Numbered from the stretch's first letter, positions 1-9,041 are shown. The stretch is 64,000 nt of DNA from Halobacillus salinarum (GCF_022919095.1 NZ_CP095073.1:992001-1056000); one strand, 5' to 3'. Notes: a model not told the origin generated them from the letters alone. Translations and numbers: made by a program.

Positions 1-1064
1 GTTTGCAAACACTTGAAGACCGATATGAAAAGCTGAACGAACTGCTCAGCGACCCTGAGGTCATTTCTGATACGAATAAATTGCGGGAGTATTCGAAGGA
101 GCAGTCAGGGCTTCAGGAAACGGTAACCGCTTATCGCGAATATAAAGAAGTGACGAGCGAATTGGATGATGCCAAGGCCATGCTTGACGATGGCTTGGAC
201 GATGATGAAATGGAAGACATGGTTAAGGAAGAAATTCAGGAGCTCAGTGAAAGAAAAAAGGAGCTTGAAGAGCGCCTTAAAGTATTGATGCTGCCGAAGG
301 ATCCGAACGATGATAAGAACGTCATCATGGAAGTCAGAGGCGCAGCCGGAGGCGACGAAGCTGCTTTATTCGCCGGTGATTTGTACCGGATGTATGCCCG
401 TTATGCAGAATCACAAGGCTGGAAAACCGAAGTGATTGAAGCAAATGCCAATGATGTGGGTGGATACAAGGAGATTATTTTCATCGTCAGCGGCGACCGT
501 GCTTACTCCAAGCTGAAGTTTGAAAACGGCGCCCACCGCGTGCAGCGTGTACCCGAAACCGAATCTGGCGGACGGATCCATACTTCAACTGCTACGGTTG
601 TTGTAATGCCGGAAGCAGAAGAAGTGGAAGTGGAAGTTCACGACAAGGATATCCGCGTCGATACGTTCGCGTCCAGCGGACCAGGAGGACAGAGCGTGAA
701 TACGACGATGTCTGCTGTGCGGTTAACGCACGAGCCTACCGGAATCGTTGTATCCTGTCAGGATGAAAAGTCCCAGATTAAGAACAAGGAAAAAGCCATG
801 AAGGTTCTTCGGGCCCGTATCTATGATAAATACCAGCAGGAAGCCCAGGCTGAATATGATGAAAGTCGTAAATCAGCCGTCGGGACCGGCGACCGCTCAG
901 AACGAATTCGTACTTACAATTTTCCGCAAACCCGCGTAACCGATCACCGGATCGGCTTGACGCTGCAAAAGCTGGACCAAATTCTTCAAGGGAATCTGGG
1001 CGAAATCATCGATGCGCTGTTGATCGAAGAACAAACGAAAAAGCTTGAGCAGATTGGTGAATAA
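1..1064 (+). CDS. prfA: Peptide chain release factor 1 (5' end cut by window)
   Basis: Release factor 1 recognises UAA and UAG stop codons in the ribosomal A site and triggers hydrolysis of peptidyl-tRNA. The universal GGQ motif that inserts into the peptidyl transferase centre is visible ([11 protein letters not shown], about residue 228), as is the [16 protein letters not shown] segment before it. The first bases fit the end of an MxDRLQ start, so only about four N-terminal residues lie outside the window; a TTG at position 3 is an internal Leu, not the start. The Gln of GGQ is methylated by PrmC, whose gene starts two bases after this stop codon. The gene pair order prfA-prmC is typical of Bacillaceae. 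Confidence 0.97.
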   Translation, partial: LQTLEDRYEKLNELLSDPEVISDTNKLREYSKEQSGLQETVTAYREYKEVTSELDDAKAMLDDGLDDDEMEDMVKEEIQELSERKKELEERLKVLMLPKDPNDDKNVIMEVRGAAGGDEAALFAGDLYRMYARYAESQGWKTEVIEANANDVGGYKEIIFIVSGDRAYSKLKFENGAHRVQRVPETESGGRIHTSTATVVVMPEAEEVEVEVHDKDIRVDTFASSGPGGQSVNTTMSAVRLTHEPTGIVVSCQDEKSQIKNKEKAMKVLRARIYDKYQQEAQAEYDESRKSAVGTGDRSERIRTYNFPQTRVTDHRIGLTLQKLDQILQGNLGEIIDALLIEEQTKKLEQIGE

Positions 1065-1065
1065 C

Positions 1066-1923
1066 ATGCAGCCGACATGGACGACAATTCAGGAAGCCCG
1101 CAGGTGGGCTTCTCTTTTTTTACAACAGCATCATCGCGAACCCCGCGTCGCAGATCTTTTACTTGAGCATGAGCTTAACCGGTCGTTTGCGATGCTCCTC
1201 GCTTATGAGCACGAGGAATTCCCCATAGATAAGAAGCGGCGTTTCATCGAGCAGATCGAGGCGCATGCGTATTACGGGACGCCTGTTCAGCACTTAACCG
1301 GGAGCGCTTCGTTTTACGGGCGCGACTTTTCGGTCAGTAGGGACGTTTTAATCCCGCGTCCGGAAACCGAAGAGCTCGTCGCCGGGGTGATAGAAGAGTG
1401 CAGGCGACTCGAACTTCAAGCGCCGCATATGGCAGATCTCGGCACCGGAAGCGGAGTCATTGCCATTACGCTCGCCCTTGAGCTTCCGGGTGCTGAGGTG
1501 TTTGCCTCCGATATTTCAGCGGCTGCCCTTCACGTTGCAGAAAAGAACAGCCGGGCACTTGAAGCGGATGTGGGATTTTTTCAAGGCCATTTTCTCGAAC
1601 CGCTGCGCAATCAAAAGCTTGACTGTATCGTATCGAATCCTCCTTATATCGCAAGGAGCGAGGCAGACAGTCTTTCTGATACCGTTAAAAACTTTGATCC
1701 AGAGCTGGCACTGTTTGCTGAAGATGAGGGTCTGGCGGCATACAAAATCATTCTGAAACAGATGAAGCGATATGAGCTTACACCGTCCATAGTGGCATTT
1801 GAAATCGGATTCCAGCAGGGACAGGCTGTGAAAGAGCTAATTGAGAAGGAAATCGGATATCGGGCGGCGATACGCCAGGATATCAATCAAAAAGACCGCA
1901 TGGTGCTGGCGGTAAAAGATTAA
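1066..1923 (+). CDS. prmC: Peptide chain release factor N5-glutamine methyltransferase
   Basis: This SAM-dependent methyltransferase modifies the GGQ glutamine of release factors, here most directly the product of the gene just upstream. The SAM-binding motif DLGTGSGVIAITLA and the family signature NPPY (in VSNPPYIARSE), which binds the substrate glutamine, are both visible, and the N-terminal helical domain (about residues 1-80) is present. Length (285 aa) is normal. I chose ATG 1066, which starts immediately after the prfA stop and has GGTG just upstream; an in-frame TTG at 1045 would extend the protein into prfA without family support. Translational coupling to prfA is likely. Confidence 0.95.
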   Translation: MQPTWTTIQEARRWASLFLQQHHREPRVADLLLEHELNRSFAMLLAYEHEEFPIDKKRRFIEQIEAHAYYGTPVQHLTGSASFYGRDFSVSRDVLIPRPETEELVAGVIEECRRLELQAPHMADLGTGSGVIAITLALELPGAEVFASDISAAALHVAEKNSRALEADVGFFQGHFLEPLRNQKLDCIVSNPPYIARSEADSLSDTVKNFDPELALFAEDEGLAAYKIILKQMKRYELTPSIVAFEIGFQQGQAVKELIEKEIGYRAAIRQDINQKDRMVLAVKD

Positions 1924-1933
1924 TAGATTGGAC

Positions 1934-1962
1934 GTTTAAAACATTTTCCCCCTGTCCATACT
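1934..1962 (+). promoter_or_regulatory. Sigma-F-type promoter for spoIIR
   Basis: GTTTA (1934-1938), a 15-base spacer, then GTCCATACT (1954-1962). This fits the sigma-F pattern GywTA-N15-GnnnAnAhT. spoIIR is a classical forespore sigma-F gene, and the start codon lies about 33 bases downstream. The same architecture with the same spacer is seen before spoIIQ at 23265. Confidence 0.65.
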
Positions 1963-1994
1963 AGCAACTACGAGAGAGACACGGGGGAAATGAA

Positions 1995-2627
1995 ATGAGA
2001 CCGATAAAAAACACGTGGCTGCTATTAGCCGCTTTAATGATCGTCGTAAGTGTTTTACCTTGGGGACAGAGAAGTGCTGCTTTTTCTACACCAGGACAAC
2101 AATCGTATCAAGTCATTCCCGATGAAGCGATCCGATTGCGCATTTTAGCAGACAGCAATGCAGATGAGGCCCAGCAGTTAAAACGCGAAGTCCGTGATGA
2201 AGTCAATCAGGAAATTACCACTTGGGTCGAAGACTTAACTTCCATTGAAGAGGCCCGCACGTTAATCAAAAGCCGGATAGGCGAGATCGACCATATCGTC
2301 GGTGATACGATGAAGGAGCAGGGCATAGAGCAAGACTACACAGTGGAATACAATAAGCGCGTAGATTTTCCAACAAAGCTGTACGGCAATTATATTTATC
2401 CGGCCGGTGAGTATGAAGCGATCCTGATTACGATTGGCAAAGGCGAAGGTGATAACTGGTGGTGCGTGTTGTTTCCGCCGCTTTGCTTCCTTGATTTTTC
2501 CAATGGGACGAGCGTAGCGAAAGCTGAAGAGGATCAGCCTGAACAAGAACAGCAGGCCGATGAGCAAGAAGAAGAAAAAGAAGTAGAATTTTTCGTCGTG
2601 AAGCTGTGGGACAAACTATTTTCTTAG
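1995..2627 (+). CDS. spoIIR: Stage II sporulation protein R
   Basis: SpoIIR is the forespore-secreted signal that activates the SpoIIGA protease in the mother-cell septal membrane, which then processes pro-sigma-E. The protein opens with a basic start and one hydrophobic segment (about residues 8-30: secretion signal), followed by the family core IPDEAIRLRILADSNADEAQ and the late FPPLCFLDFSNG motif. The C-terminal about 35 residues are strongly acidic (Glu/Gln-rich) before a hydrophobic-basic end. Length 210 aa is close to the usual about 220. Start is the ATG preceded by GGGGGAAA. A sigma-F-like promoter precedes it. Confidence 0.93.
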   Translation: MRPIKNTWLLLAALMIVVSVLPWGQRSAAFSTPGQQSYQVIPDEAIRLRILADSNADEAQQLKREVRDEVNQEITTWVEDLTSIEEARTLIKSRIGEIDHIVGDTMKEQGIEQDYTVEYNKRVDFPTKLYGNYIYPAGEYEAILITIGKGEGDNWWCVLFPPLCFLDFSNGTSVAKAEEDQPEQEQQADEQEEEKEVEFFVVKLWDKLFS

Positions 2628-2679
2628 CATAAACCGCCTACCTTTTTTCATAGAGTGATAGAAGAAAGGTGTGATGCGG

Positions 2680-2991
2680 ATGTTCATAAAAAAAGCAGGC
2701 AAGGAAAAATACGAGTTACAGAGCGAAGATCGACAAGTCGGAACCTTTAAAATCATGCAGGTGGGGCACGGCATCGGCAAAATCAAGCAGCTCGAGGTTG
2801 TAAACGGCATATCGCCCGGCGATATACTACGGATATTTGAACTGATCCAGACGTATGCCCAAACCGAGAAATTTAATGAACTTCATGTGGAAAGCCATTC
2901 GTCCACCTTGGATCATCTTCTGAAGCATCAGCGGTTTCAGCTCCACGACTCGGAGCGGAGGCTGTGGATATATAAAGTTACTCACAGGTGA
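2680..2991 (+). CDS. Small conserved protein at the ywlA/ywlB position, function unknown
   Basis: A 103-residue soluble protein with no signal peptide or membrane segment. It begins MFIKKAGKEKYEL and alternates short strands and helices; residues about 35-75 (GIGKIKQLEVVNGISPGDILRIFELI then a LHVESHS segment) could be a compact alpha/beta fold reminiscent of the small acyl-CoA-binding half of GNAT proteins, but I do not see a clear motif. B. subtilis has small genes (ywlA, ywlB) at this site. Starts at GTG 2671, ATG 2674 and ATG 2680 are possible; AGGTG at 2667-2671 is best spaced for 2680. Function unknown. Confidence 0.7.
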   Translation: MFIKKAGKEKYELQSEDRQVGTFKIMQVGHGIGKIKQLEVVNGISPGDILRIFELIQTYAQTEKFNELHVESHSSTLDHLLKHQRFQLHDSERRLWIYKVTHR

Positions 2992-3010
2992 TTGTTTATA
3001 ACCCACATAC

Positions 3011-3139
3011 TTATTCACAAAAAACAGGATTTTTGTGGATAGGATGTGGGTATTTTATTTTCGACAACGGAAAAATCGCGGATAACCCTATGGATATGTG
3101 TATAAAGTTGTGTGTAACTTGAGGATAAGCTGTGAATAA
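3011..3139. promoter_or_regulatory. DnaA-box cluster upstream of tsaC/ywlC
   Basis: Three exact TTATNCACA boxes lie in 129 bases: TTATTCACA 3011-3019 (+), TTATACACA 3105-3097 (-) and TTATTCACA 3139-3131 (-). Two further boxes have one mismatch: CTATCCACA 3042-3034 (-) and TTACACACA 3117-3109 (-). Another one-mismatch box (ATATCCACA, 2971-2963, -) lies in the 3' end of the preceding gene. In B. subtilis one of the chromosomal DnaA-box clusters that influence initiation lies at ywlC, the gene directly downstream here, so position and content agree. Confidence 0.75.
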
Positions 3140-3221
3140 TGTCGGAATTTGCTAGATATTGTAGAATTTAAGATAATTAAGAAGGAATTCAGACTCGTAG
3201 AGAGCAAAGGAGTACGTAGTT

Positions 3222-4262
3222 ATGAAGCACGAAACGGATGTTTGGAAGCCGGAGCTTCCTATCAACGAACAAGATCCCCTGATTGAACAAGCTGCCCGGC
3301 TGTTAACGGAACAGCAAGTAGTCGCATTTCCTACTGAAACGGTGTACGGTCTTGGAGCAGATGCGACTAATGAAACAGCCGTGAAGCGGATATTCCAGGC
3401 GAAAGGCCGTCCGTCTGACAACCCGCTGATTGTCCATGTGGCAACGCGTGAACAAGTCCGCGAGCTCGTCACCACGATTCCGCCGGTCGCAGAGAAACTG
3501 ATGGATGCCTTTTGGCCGGGGCCGCTTACGCTCGTCATGGAGAGCAGCGGAAGAGCTGCTGAGCCGGTAACTGCAGGACTGTCAACGATCGGTATCCGCA
3601 TGCCGGATCATCCACTTGCCCTTGCATTAATAAAAGCTGCCGATAGACCGCTGGCAGCTCCGAGCGCCAACCGTTCCGGGCGGCCGAGCCCGACATCAGC
3701 TGCGCATGTAGCCCAGGATCTAACAGGTAGAATTGCGGCCATCCTCGACGGAGGAGCAACAGGGGTGGGAGTGGAATCGACGGTGCTTGACTGTACAACC
3801 GAGATTCCTGTCATTTTAAGACCCGGAGGAATAGCAAAGGAAGACCTTGAACAAGTCATCCCGCGTGTAATGGTGGACCCCGCGCTCGCAGGGGCAGAGG
3901 ACAAGCCGAAATCACCGGGTATGAAATATACCCACTACGCGCCGGAAGCCCCTCTCTGGTTAGTTGAGGGGAGTGATACCTTTTTCCAAGCGACCTTGCG
4001 TGAGCTGACAGACGCCCGTCAGCGCGTCGGCGTCATCGCGAGTGAAGAGCTTGCGGCAAAGCTTGAGTATGAACCGATGATTTCCTGCGGTTCACGGACA
4101 CATTTAACAGAGGTAGCCAGCCGGCTCTACAGTACGCTGCGCGAATTTAAAAAAGCCGATGTGGACATCATTCTTTGTGAATCGTTTCCGGAAGCAGGAG
4201 TCGGGGCTGCCATTATGAACCGGCTGACGAAGGCCGCCTCTCAAAAAGTAAGCGAGCAGTAG
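3222..4262 (+). CDS. tsaC: L-threonylcarbamoyladenylate synthase (Sua5/YwlC type)
   Basis: Makes threonylcarbamoyl-AMP from Thr, bicarbonate and ATP, the first step of t6A37 modification of ANN-decoding tRNAs; the TsaB/TsaD/TsaE proteins complete the transfer. The N-terminal YrdC domain (about residues 20-205) shows FPTETVYGLGADA, KGRPSDNPL, and SANRSGRPSPT. After a linker containing SPGMKYTHYAP, the C-terminal Sua5 domain (about 240-346) makes this the long, two-domain form; length 346 aa is usual for Bacillus YwlC. AAAGGAG precedes the ATG. The gene is preceded by the DnaA-box cluster, so DnaA could influence its transcription. Confidence 0.95.
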   Translation: MKHETDVWKPELPINEQDPLIEQAARLLTEQQVVAFPTETVYGLGADATNETAVKRIFQAKGRPSDNPLIVHVATREQVRELVTTIPPVAEKLMDAFWPGPLTLVMESSGRAAEPVTAGLSTIGIRMPDHPLALALIKAADRPLAAPSANRSGRPSPTSAAHVAQDLTGRIAAILDGGATGVGVESTVLDCTTEIPVILRPGGIAKEDLEQVIPRVMVDPALAGAEDKPKSPGMKYTHYAPEAPLWLVEGSDTFFQATLRELTDARQRVGVIASEELAAKLEYEPMISCGSRTHLTEVASRLYSTLREFKKADVDIILCESFPEAGVGAAIMNRLTKAASQKVSEQ

Positions 4263-4321
4263 CATACAATTTCCCCTCCAGGCATACCTATATAGAGCAT
4301 GTCCAGGGAGGGAACGTAACA

Positions 4322-4873
4322 TTGGCACATCTGTTATTAGAAGAGATTACTCCAATCATTCTCTTATCTTTTGCCTTAGGTATGGATGCTTTTTCTGTAG
4401 CGCTGGGCATGGGAATGCAGGCGGTACGTTTAAAATATGCTTTTTATGCAGGGATTACGGTCGGTGTTTTTCATATGATTATGCCAGGCCTCGGGATTGC
4501 CCTCGGCCAATGGCTTTCCAATAATGTCAGCCAGTGGGCTTCATTCGCCGGGGGATTCCTGCTGTTTTGTTTAGGCAGCTACACCATTTTTGCCTGCCTG
4601 GCAGAAAAGCATTCCACCGCCTATACACTTTCGGGTGCCGGATTGTGGTTGTTTGCTCTCAGTGTCAGCATCGACAGTTTTCCGGTAGGCTTTACCCTCG
4701 GACTGCGTCACTCGGCCATGCTGATTTCAATTATGGCTTTCGGAATAATGAGCATGGTACTCACCTGGGCCGGCTTTATTGTTGGAAGGAGGACAAGCAG
4801 CCTGCTCGGTACCTATAGTGAAATCCTCGGAGGCAGCATTCTCTGCGGTCTCGGATTATACGCCATCTTTTGA
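4322..4873 (+). CDS. mntP: Manganese efflux pump MntP
   Basis: Integral membrane Mn2+ exporter of about six transmembrane segments. The two repeated halves each carry an acidic/Asp motif in a helix: LGMDAFSVALGMG (about residues 19-31) and SVSIDSFPVGFTLG (about 116-129), the family hallmark. Length 183 aa is standard. The start is a TTG at 4322 preceded by AGGGAGGGA (4304-4312); no better ATG exists before the first motif. It corresponds to ywlD in the B. subtilis order. I saw no yybP-ykoY riboswitch in the 59-base gap upstream, so any Mn control must come from elsewhere. Confidence 0.93.
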   Translation: MAHLLLEEITPIILLSFALGMDAFSVALGMGMQAVRLKYAFYAGITVGVFHMIMPGLGIALGQWLSNNVSQWASFAGGFLLFCLGSYTIFACLAEKHSTAYTLSGAGLWLFALSVSIDSFPVGFTLGLRHSAMLISIMAFGIMSMVLTWAGFIVGRRTSSLLGTYSEILGGSILCGLGLYAIF

Positions 4874-4942
4874 CAATGATTTCGATAGATAAACCACCTG
4901 TGGTATGATATGGGAAAAGGTTGCTGCAAGGGGGGATTTGGA

Positions 4943-5557
4943 ATGAATATACTATTTATTTGCACGGGGAATACCTGTCGCAGTCCGATGGCAGAAGCCC
5001 TGTTGAAAGCCAAAAATGATGAATTCAATGTAAAATCGGCAGGTATTTTTGCTGGAGACGGCCAGCCGTTGTCAAAAAATTCCGCAGCCGTATTAAAAGA
5101 AATGGATTTAACCTGTGATCACTCGTCGGTGGCATTAAATGAAGAACTTCTGCAATGGGCGGATCTCGTGTTTACGATGACCGACAGGCACAAAGAAGCC
5201 CTGGCGATGCAGTACCCTCACTATGAAGACAAAGTGTTCACGTTAAAGGAATTTGTCCTCATTAAAGACGAGGACTGGAAACAGTTGAAGTTCCTCTACT
5301 CGAATTTGGAAGAAAAACGACTTGCGATTTTAACGAACACACCGGAAGACGTGAGTGACGAGGAGTTAGAGGAAAAGCTGCAGGAAGAATTGAAAGAGGA
5401 CATTCAAGCCATTCAAAAGCTGGAAGAACAAATGCCGAATATGAACATTCTTGACCCATACGGCATGGATATCGAAGTATACAGAAGAACAAGAGATGAA
5501 TTGAACGAGCTGCTCGATCTATTAATAAAAAAGCTGGAAGCCGATTTGAAAGGCTGA
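4943..5557 (+). CDS. ywlE: Protein-arginine phosphatase YwlE with a large internal insertion
   Basis: Low-molecular-weight phosphatase fold that removes phosphate from phospho-arginine, the mark placed by McsB for ClpCP degradation. The P-loop CTGNTCRS (residues 7-14) is intact, including Thr11, which sets arginine over tyrosine preference, and the general-acid Asp lies in ILDPYG (Asp171). B. subtilis YwlE is about 150 residues; this one is 204. The extra material lies between KEFV (about 104) and the DPYG loop (170) and is a highly charged Glu/Lys-rich, probably helical insert. ATG 4943 follows a run of G (4930-4935); the upstream in-frame start at 4910 adds residues with no family support. 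Confidence 0.92.
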   Translation: MNILFICTGNTCRSPMAEALLKAKNDEFNVKSAGIFAGDGQPLSKNSAAVLKEMDLTCDHSSVALNEELLQWADLVFTMTDRHKEALAMQYPHYEDKVFTLKEFVLIKDEDWKQLKFLYSNLEEKRLAILTNTPEDVSDEELEEKLQEELKEDIQAIQKLEEQMPNMNILDPYGMDIEVYRRTRDELNELLDLLIKKLEADLKG

Positions 5558-5646
5558 GTTCAGCTTCTCTTACATAATGTTTGACAGGGTTCACACGAGG
5601 TGTCACTATTATGAATAAAAGTGATGACAAAGAAGGTGTGAAACTA

Positions 5647-6087
5647 ATGAAAGTAATACTGGCTTCAGATCACGGCGGTGTGAACCTTCGTAAGGAAGTA
5701 ATGGAAGTTTTGACGGAATTAAATGTGGAATTTGAAGATACCGGCTGTGATTGTGAAGGATCTGTGGATTATTCCGATTACGCTATCCCGGCTGCTGAGC
5801 GCGTGGCCAGCGGCGAATTTGATAAAGGCATTTTCATTTGCGGCACAGGCATCGGCATGTCGATTTCAGCCAACAAGGTTAAAGGAATCCGTGCTGCGCT
5901 TGTGCATGATCTTTTTACGGCCAAAGTAACCCGTGAACACAATGATTCCAATGTGTTATGCATGGGCGAACGGGTCATCGGCCCTGGGCTTGCCCGCGAA
6001 ATCGCAAAAACATGGGTTCAGACTGAATTTGAGGGCGGCCGTCACGCGCGCCGGGTTAATAAAGTTACCGAATATGAACAACAATAA
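5647..6087 (+). CDS. rpiB: Ribose-5-phosphate isomerase B
   Basis: Interconverts ribulose 5-phosphate and ribose 5-phosphate in the pentose phosphate pathway (RpiB/LacAB fold; ywlF in B. subtilis). Visible signatures are ASDHGGVNLRK at the N-terminus, the catalytic-site segment ICGTGIGMSISANK (about residues 63-76; the Cys is the proposed general base) and REHNDSNVLCMGERVIG. 146 aa is normal. ATG 5647 is preceded by GAAGGTG. A TTG at 5581 in the same frame would add 22 residues, including an unrelated stretch, and is rejected. Confidence 0.95.
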   Translation: MKVILASDHGGVNLRKEVMEVLTELNVEFEDTGCDCEGSVDYSDYAIPAAERVASGEFDKGIFICGTGIGMSISANKVKGIRAALVHDLFTAKVTREHNDSNVLCMGERVIGPGLAREIAKTWVQTEFEGGRHARRVNKVTEYEQQ

Positions 6088-6200
6088 AGGAAAGCCATTT
6101 AACCTGATTTAGAACTAGACAAATGAATAAGAAGAGGTTAGAATCGAACGTACAAGAGATTATTTGTTTTGAATGTTCGGATTTTAGGCGTTAAGAAATG

Positions 6201-6237
6201 AAAAAGAGAAGCTTTGGTCACCAGCTTCTCTTTTTTT
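6201..6237 (+). terminator. Rho-independent terminator after rpiB
   Basis: AAAAAGAGAAGCT (6201-6213) pairs with AGCTTCTCTTTTT (6223 on), loop of nine bases, followed by a seven-T run. It separates rpiB from the ywlG-glyA pair. Confidence 0.85.
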
Positions 6238-6266
6238 AAAAAAATATAGTCCAAAGAGGTGTTACA

Positions 6267-6839
6267 ATGGCAGCAAATATCGAGGCCGTACAGGCCGATG
6301 TGGAAGCTATTGTGGAGCAGCTCATAGAGAACGGTTCGATGAAGAGCGGACTGCTCGTCATCGGCTGTTCAACGAGTGAAGTCGCAGGGGAGAAAATCGG
6401 CACATCAGGCAGTGAATCAATCGCAGAAGTCCTTTATGAAGCGATTGGAAAACTGAAAAATCACTTGAAAGCGGATATCGCATTTCAATGCTGTGAACAT
6501 TTAAACCGTTCCCTTGTGGTGGAACGTACTGTGCAGCAAAAGTTTGGATTCACCGAGGTTTCAGCCATTCCCGTCCCGAAAGCAGGCGGATCGATGGCTT
6601 CCTATGTATACAAGCAATTTAAGGATCCTGTGCTCGTGGAATCCGTTGAGGCGGATGCAGGCATCGACATCGGAGACACGTTTATCGGGATGCATTTAAA
6701 ACGTGTAGCCGTCCCGCTCCGCGTTGCACAGAAGTCGATTGGTAAAGCTCACGTCACTTGCGCCACCACACGTCCTCCGCTGATTGGCGGGGTGCGGGCT
6801 GTGTATGAAAATAGTAAATTGGAAGAGTCTTGTGATTAG
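6267..6839 (+). CDS. ywlG: TIGR01440/DUF436 family protein YwlG
   Basis: Conserved Firmicute protein of unknown function, 190 aa, soluble. Family traits visible are LLVIGCSTSEVAGEKIG near residue 31, the Cys pair region FQCCEHLNRSLVVER (about 73-87), and the C-terminal TCATTRPPLIGGVRAVYE. The several conserved Cys and His residues suggest a metal or catalytic site, but no reaction is established. AGAGGTG precedes the ATG. It ends 21 bases before glyA and is probably co-transcribed with it, the same pairing as in B. subtilis. Confidence 0.9.
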   Translation: MAANIEAVQADVEAIVEQLIENGSMKSGLLVIGCSTSEVAGEKIGTSGSESIAEVLYEAIGKLKNHLKADIAFQCCEHLNRSLVVERTVQQKFGFTEVSAIPVPKAGGSMASYVYKQFKDPVLVESVEADAGIDIGDTFIGMHLKRVAVPLRVAQKSIGKAHVTCATTRPPLIGGVRAVYENSKLEESCD

Positions 6840-6860
6840 GAATCGAAAGGGGAACTGAAC

Positions 6861-8114
6861 ATGGAGCATGTGAAAAATTCAGACCAGGAAATTTATGCAG
6901 CGATTCAAGATGAAAGAAAACGCCAGCAAAACAATATTGAGCTGATTGCCTCAGAAAACTTCGTTTCCGAAGCAGTCATGGAAGCGATGGGTTCTGTGTT
7001 GACGAATAAATATGCAGAAGGCTATCCAGGCCGCCGTTATTACGGAGGCTGTGAGCATGTCGATGTTGTTGAAAATCTTGCCCGCGACCGTGCGAAAGAA
7101 TTGTTCGGGGCAGAGCACGTCAATGTCCAGCCGCACTCCGGCGCCCAGGCGAACATGGCCGTTTATTTTACCGTCCTTGAGCCTGGCGACAAGGTGCTGG
7201 GCATGAACTTGAACCACGGCGGCCACTTAACTCATGGCAGCCCGGTCAACTTCAGCGGTACCCTTTATGATTTTGAAGAATACGGAGTCGATGAAAAGAC
7301 TGAAACGATCGATTATGATGCGATTTTAGAAAAAGCAAAAGAAGTAAAGCCGAAGCTGATTGTTGCTGGTGCGAGTGCTTATCCGCGTGAAATCGATTTT
7401 GCCCGCTTCCGTGAAATCGCAGACGAAGTCGGAGCTTACTTGATGGTGGATATGGCTCATATTGCTGGATTAGTAGCTACTGGACTGCATCCAAATCCTG
7501 TCCCGCACGCGCAGTTTGTAACAACAACGACTCACAAAACATTGCGTGGTCCGCGTGGCGGCATGATTCTCTGCGAGGAACAATTCGCGAAGAAAATTGA
7601 CAAATCTGTATTCCCTGGCATGCAGGGCGGTCCGTTAATGCACATCATCGCAGCAAAAGCTGTTTCCTTTAAAGAAGCACTGCAGCCTGAATTCAAGCAG
7701 TATTCCCGTCAGATCATCACGAATGCGAAACGCCTTGGCGAAGCTCTTGTGAAAAACGGCGTCCGTGTCGTATCCGGCGGTACAGACAATCACCTGCTTC
7801 TATTAGATTTAAGAGAATCCGGCTTAACCGGTAAAGTAGCCGAAAAAGCCCTGGATTCCATCGGTCTGACTACGAATAAAAACACGATTCCATTCGATCC
7901 GGAAGGACCATTCACAACAAGCGGCATCCGTATTGGTACAGCAGCTGTAACGTCCCGCGGCTTTAAAGAAGCGGAAATGGACGAAATCGGTGAACTCATC
8001 GCCTTCACCTTAAAGCATCATGAAGATGAAGAAAAATTCAAGGAAGCGAAAGAACGCGTGCAGAAACTCACATCCCGCTTCCCGCTCTACCAGTCACCAA
8101 CATTTACGTTGTAA
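6861..8114 (+). CDS. glyA: Serine hydroxymethyltransferase
   Basis: PLP-dependent enzyme converting serine and tetrahydrofolate to glycine and methylene-tetrahydrofolate, the main source of one-carbon units. The PLP lysine lies in [14 protein letters not shown] (about residue 226), with HSGAQAN binding the cofactor phosphate and YPGRRYYGG at the substrate site. Length 417 aa is typical. AAAGGGG precedes the ATG. It follows ywlG closely and ends in a strong terminator. I did not find a clear regulatory element directly upstream, so regulation probably acts at the ywlG promoter. Confidence 0.97.
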   Translation: MEHVKNSDQEIYAAIQDERKRQQNNIELIASENFVSEAVMEAMGSVLTNKYAEGYPGRRYYGGCEHVDVVENLARDRAKELFGAEHVNVQPHSGAQANMAVYFTVLEPGDKVLGMNLNHGGHLTHGSPVNFSGTLYDFEEYGVDEKTETIDYDAILEKAKEVKPKLIVAGASAYPREIDFARFREIADEVGAYLMVDMAHIAGLVATGLHPNPVPHAQFVTTTTHKTLRGPRGGMILCEEQFAKKIDKSVFPGMQGGPLMHIIAAKAVSFKEALQPEFKQYSRQIITNAKRLGEALVKNGVRVVSGGTDNHLLLLDLRESGLTGKVAEKALDSIGLTTNKNTIPFDPEGPFTTSGIRIGTAAVTSRGFKEAEMDEIGELIAFTLKHHEDEEKFKEAKERVQKLTSRFPLYQSPTFTL

Positions 8115-8135
8115 TCAACTAAAGAATCTATAATC

Positions 8136-8183
8136 AAAACGAAAATCCGGCCACTTCCTGATAGTGGTTCGGATTTTCGTTTT
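8136..8183 (+). terminator. Terminator after glyA
   Basis: Long hairpin: AAAACGAAAATCCGGCCAC pairs with GTGGTTCGGATTTTCGTTTT around a short loop (TTCCTGATA). The A-rich and T-rich arms make it usable in both directions. Confidence 0.85.
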
Positions 8184-8293
8184 AAGGATACAGGGAGAAG
8201 CTGCTTTCTCCACACCCTTCGCTATTTCCGTGCCCAAAGGTCTGTATTCTTTCATTAACTATGGACCAACCAGTTAATGGTAAGAAAATAGGG

Positions 8294-8322
8294 TTGTGCC
8301 GAAGTCTATTTTTCAGTACAAT
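8294..8322 (+). promoter_or_regulatory. Sigma-A-type promoter for upp
   Basis: TTGTGC (8294-8299), 17-base spacer, TACAAT (8317-8322), 38 bases before the upp start codon. The -10 matches five of six consensus bases and the -35 three. Confidence 0.55.
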
Positions 8323-8359
8323 TTAAAGGATGTAAACTTACGAGGAGGAGTGATCGGCA

Positions 8360-8992
8360 ATGGGAAAAGTGTACGTATTGGATCATCCGTTAATTCAACA
8401 CAAATTGACTTACATACGTAGAAATGAAACAGGCACAAAGGACTTCCGTGAGCTAGTAGACGAAGTAGCCACTTTGATGGCATTCGAAATTACCCGTGAT
8501 TTACCGCTGGAGGAAGTAGAAATAAATACTCCTGTAGTTTCTAATGCTAAAGCAAAGGTATTAACCGGAAAGAAAATTGGGCTGGTGCCGATCCTGCGCG
8601 CAGGCCTCGGTATGGTCGACGGCATTATCCAGCTGATCCCAGCTGCGAAAGTCGGACATGTCGGCCTCTATCGTGATCCCGAGACGCTTAAGCCCGTGGA
8701 ATACTACGTGAAGCTTCCAAGCGATATCGAAGAACGTGAGCTCATTGTCATTGATCCGATGCTCGCCACAGGCGGCTCTGCCAATGAAGCCATTGAATCG
8801 CTGAAAAAACGCGGAGCACGTCAAATCCGCTTAATGTGTTTAGTGGCTGCACCTGAAGGGGTGGAAGCAGTCCAAAAACAGCACCCGGAAGTGGATATTT
8901 ACCTCGCGGCTCTGGATGAGAAGTTAAATGAAAAAGGCTACATCGTTCCTGGTCTAGGGGACGCTGGCGACCGTTTATTCGGAACTAAATAA
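8360..8992 (+). CDS. upp: Uracil phosphoribosyltransferase
   Basis: Salvages uracil with PRPP to UMP. The PRPP-binding loop [17 protein letters not shown] (about residues 128-144) and the C-terminal uracil-binding segment [17 protein letters not shown] are diagnostic. At 210 aa it is full length. AGGAGG precedes the ATG with ideal spacing. It has its own promoter and terminator, so it is a single-gene unit between glyA and the minus-strand gene at 9114. Confidence 0.97.
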   Translation: MGKVYVLDHPLIQHKLTYIRRNETGTKDFRELVDEVATLMAFEITRDLPLEEVEINTPVVSNAKAKVLTGKKIGLVPILRAGLGMVDGIIQLIPAAKVGHVGLYRDPETLKPVEYYVKLPSDIEERELIVIDPMLATGGSANEAIESLKKRGARQIRLMCLVAAPEGVEAVQKQHPEVDIYLAALDEKLNEKGYIVPGLGDAGDRLFGTK

Positions 8993-9001
8993 AGCTCAAG
9001 T

Positions 9002-9041
9002 AAGTCTGCAGAGAAAGCTCCATGTTCTGCAGGCTTTTTTT
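9002..9041 (+). terminator. Terminator after upp
   Basis: AAGTCTGCAGA pairs with TCTGCAGGCTT (one G-T pair) followed by seven T. Confidence 0.85.

Noticed and set aside
4874-4942. Riboswitch near mntP or ywlE
   Set aside because: Gaps are too short and show no conserved riboswitch core.
5581-5612. TTGACA with TATTAT as rpiB promoter
   Set aside because: Spacer is 20 bases, too long for a normal sigma-A promoter.
6861-8114. Large open frames opposite glyA and other conserved genes
   Set aside because: They are shadows in high-GC third-position genes without start signals or domains.
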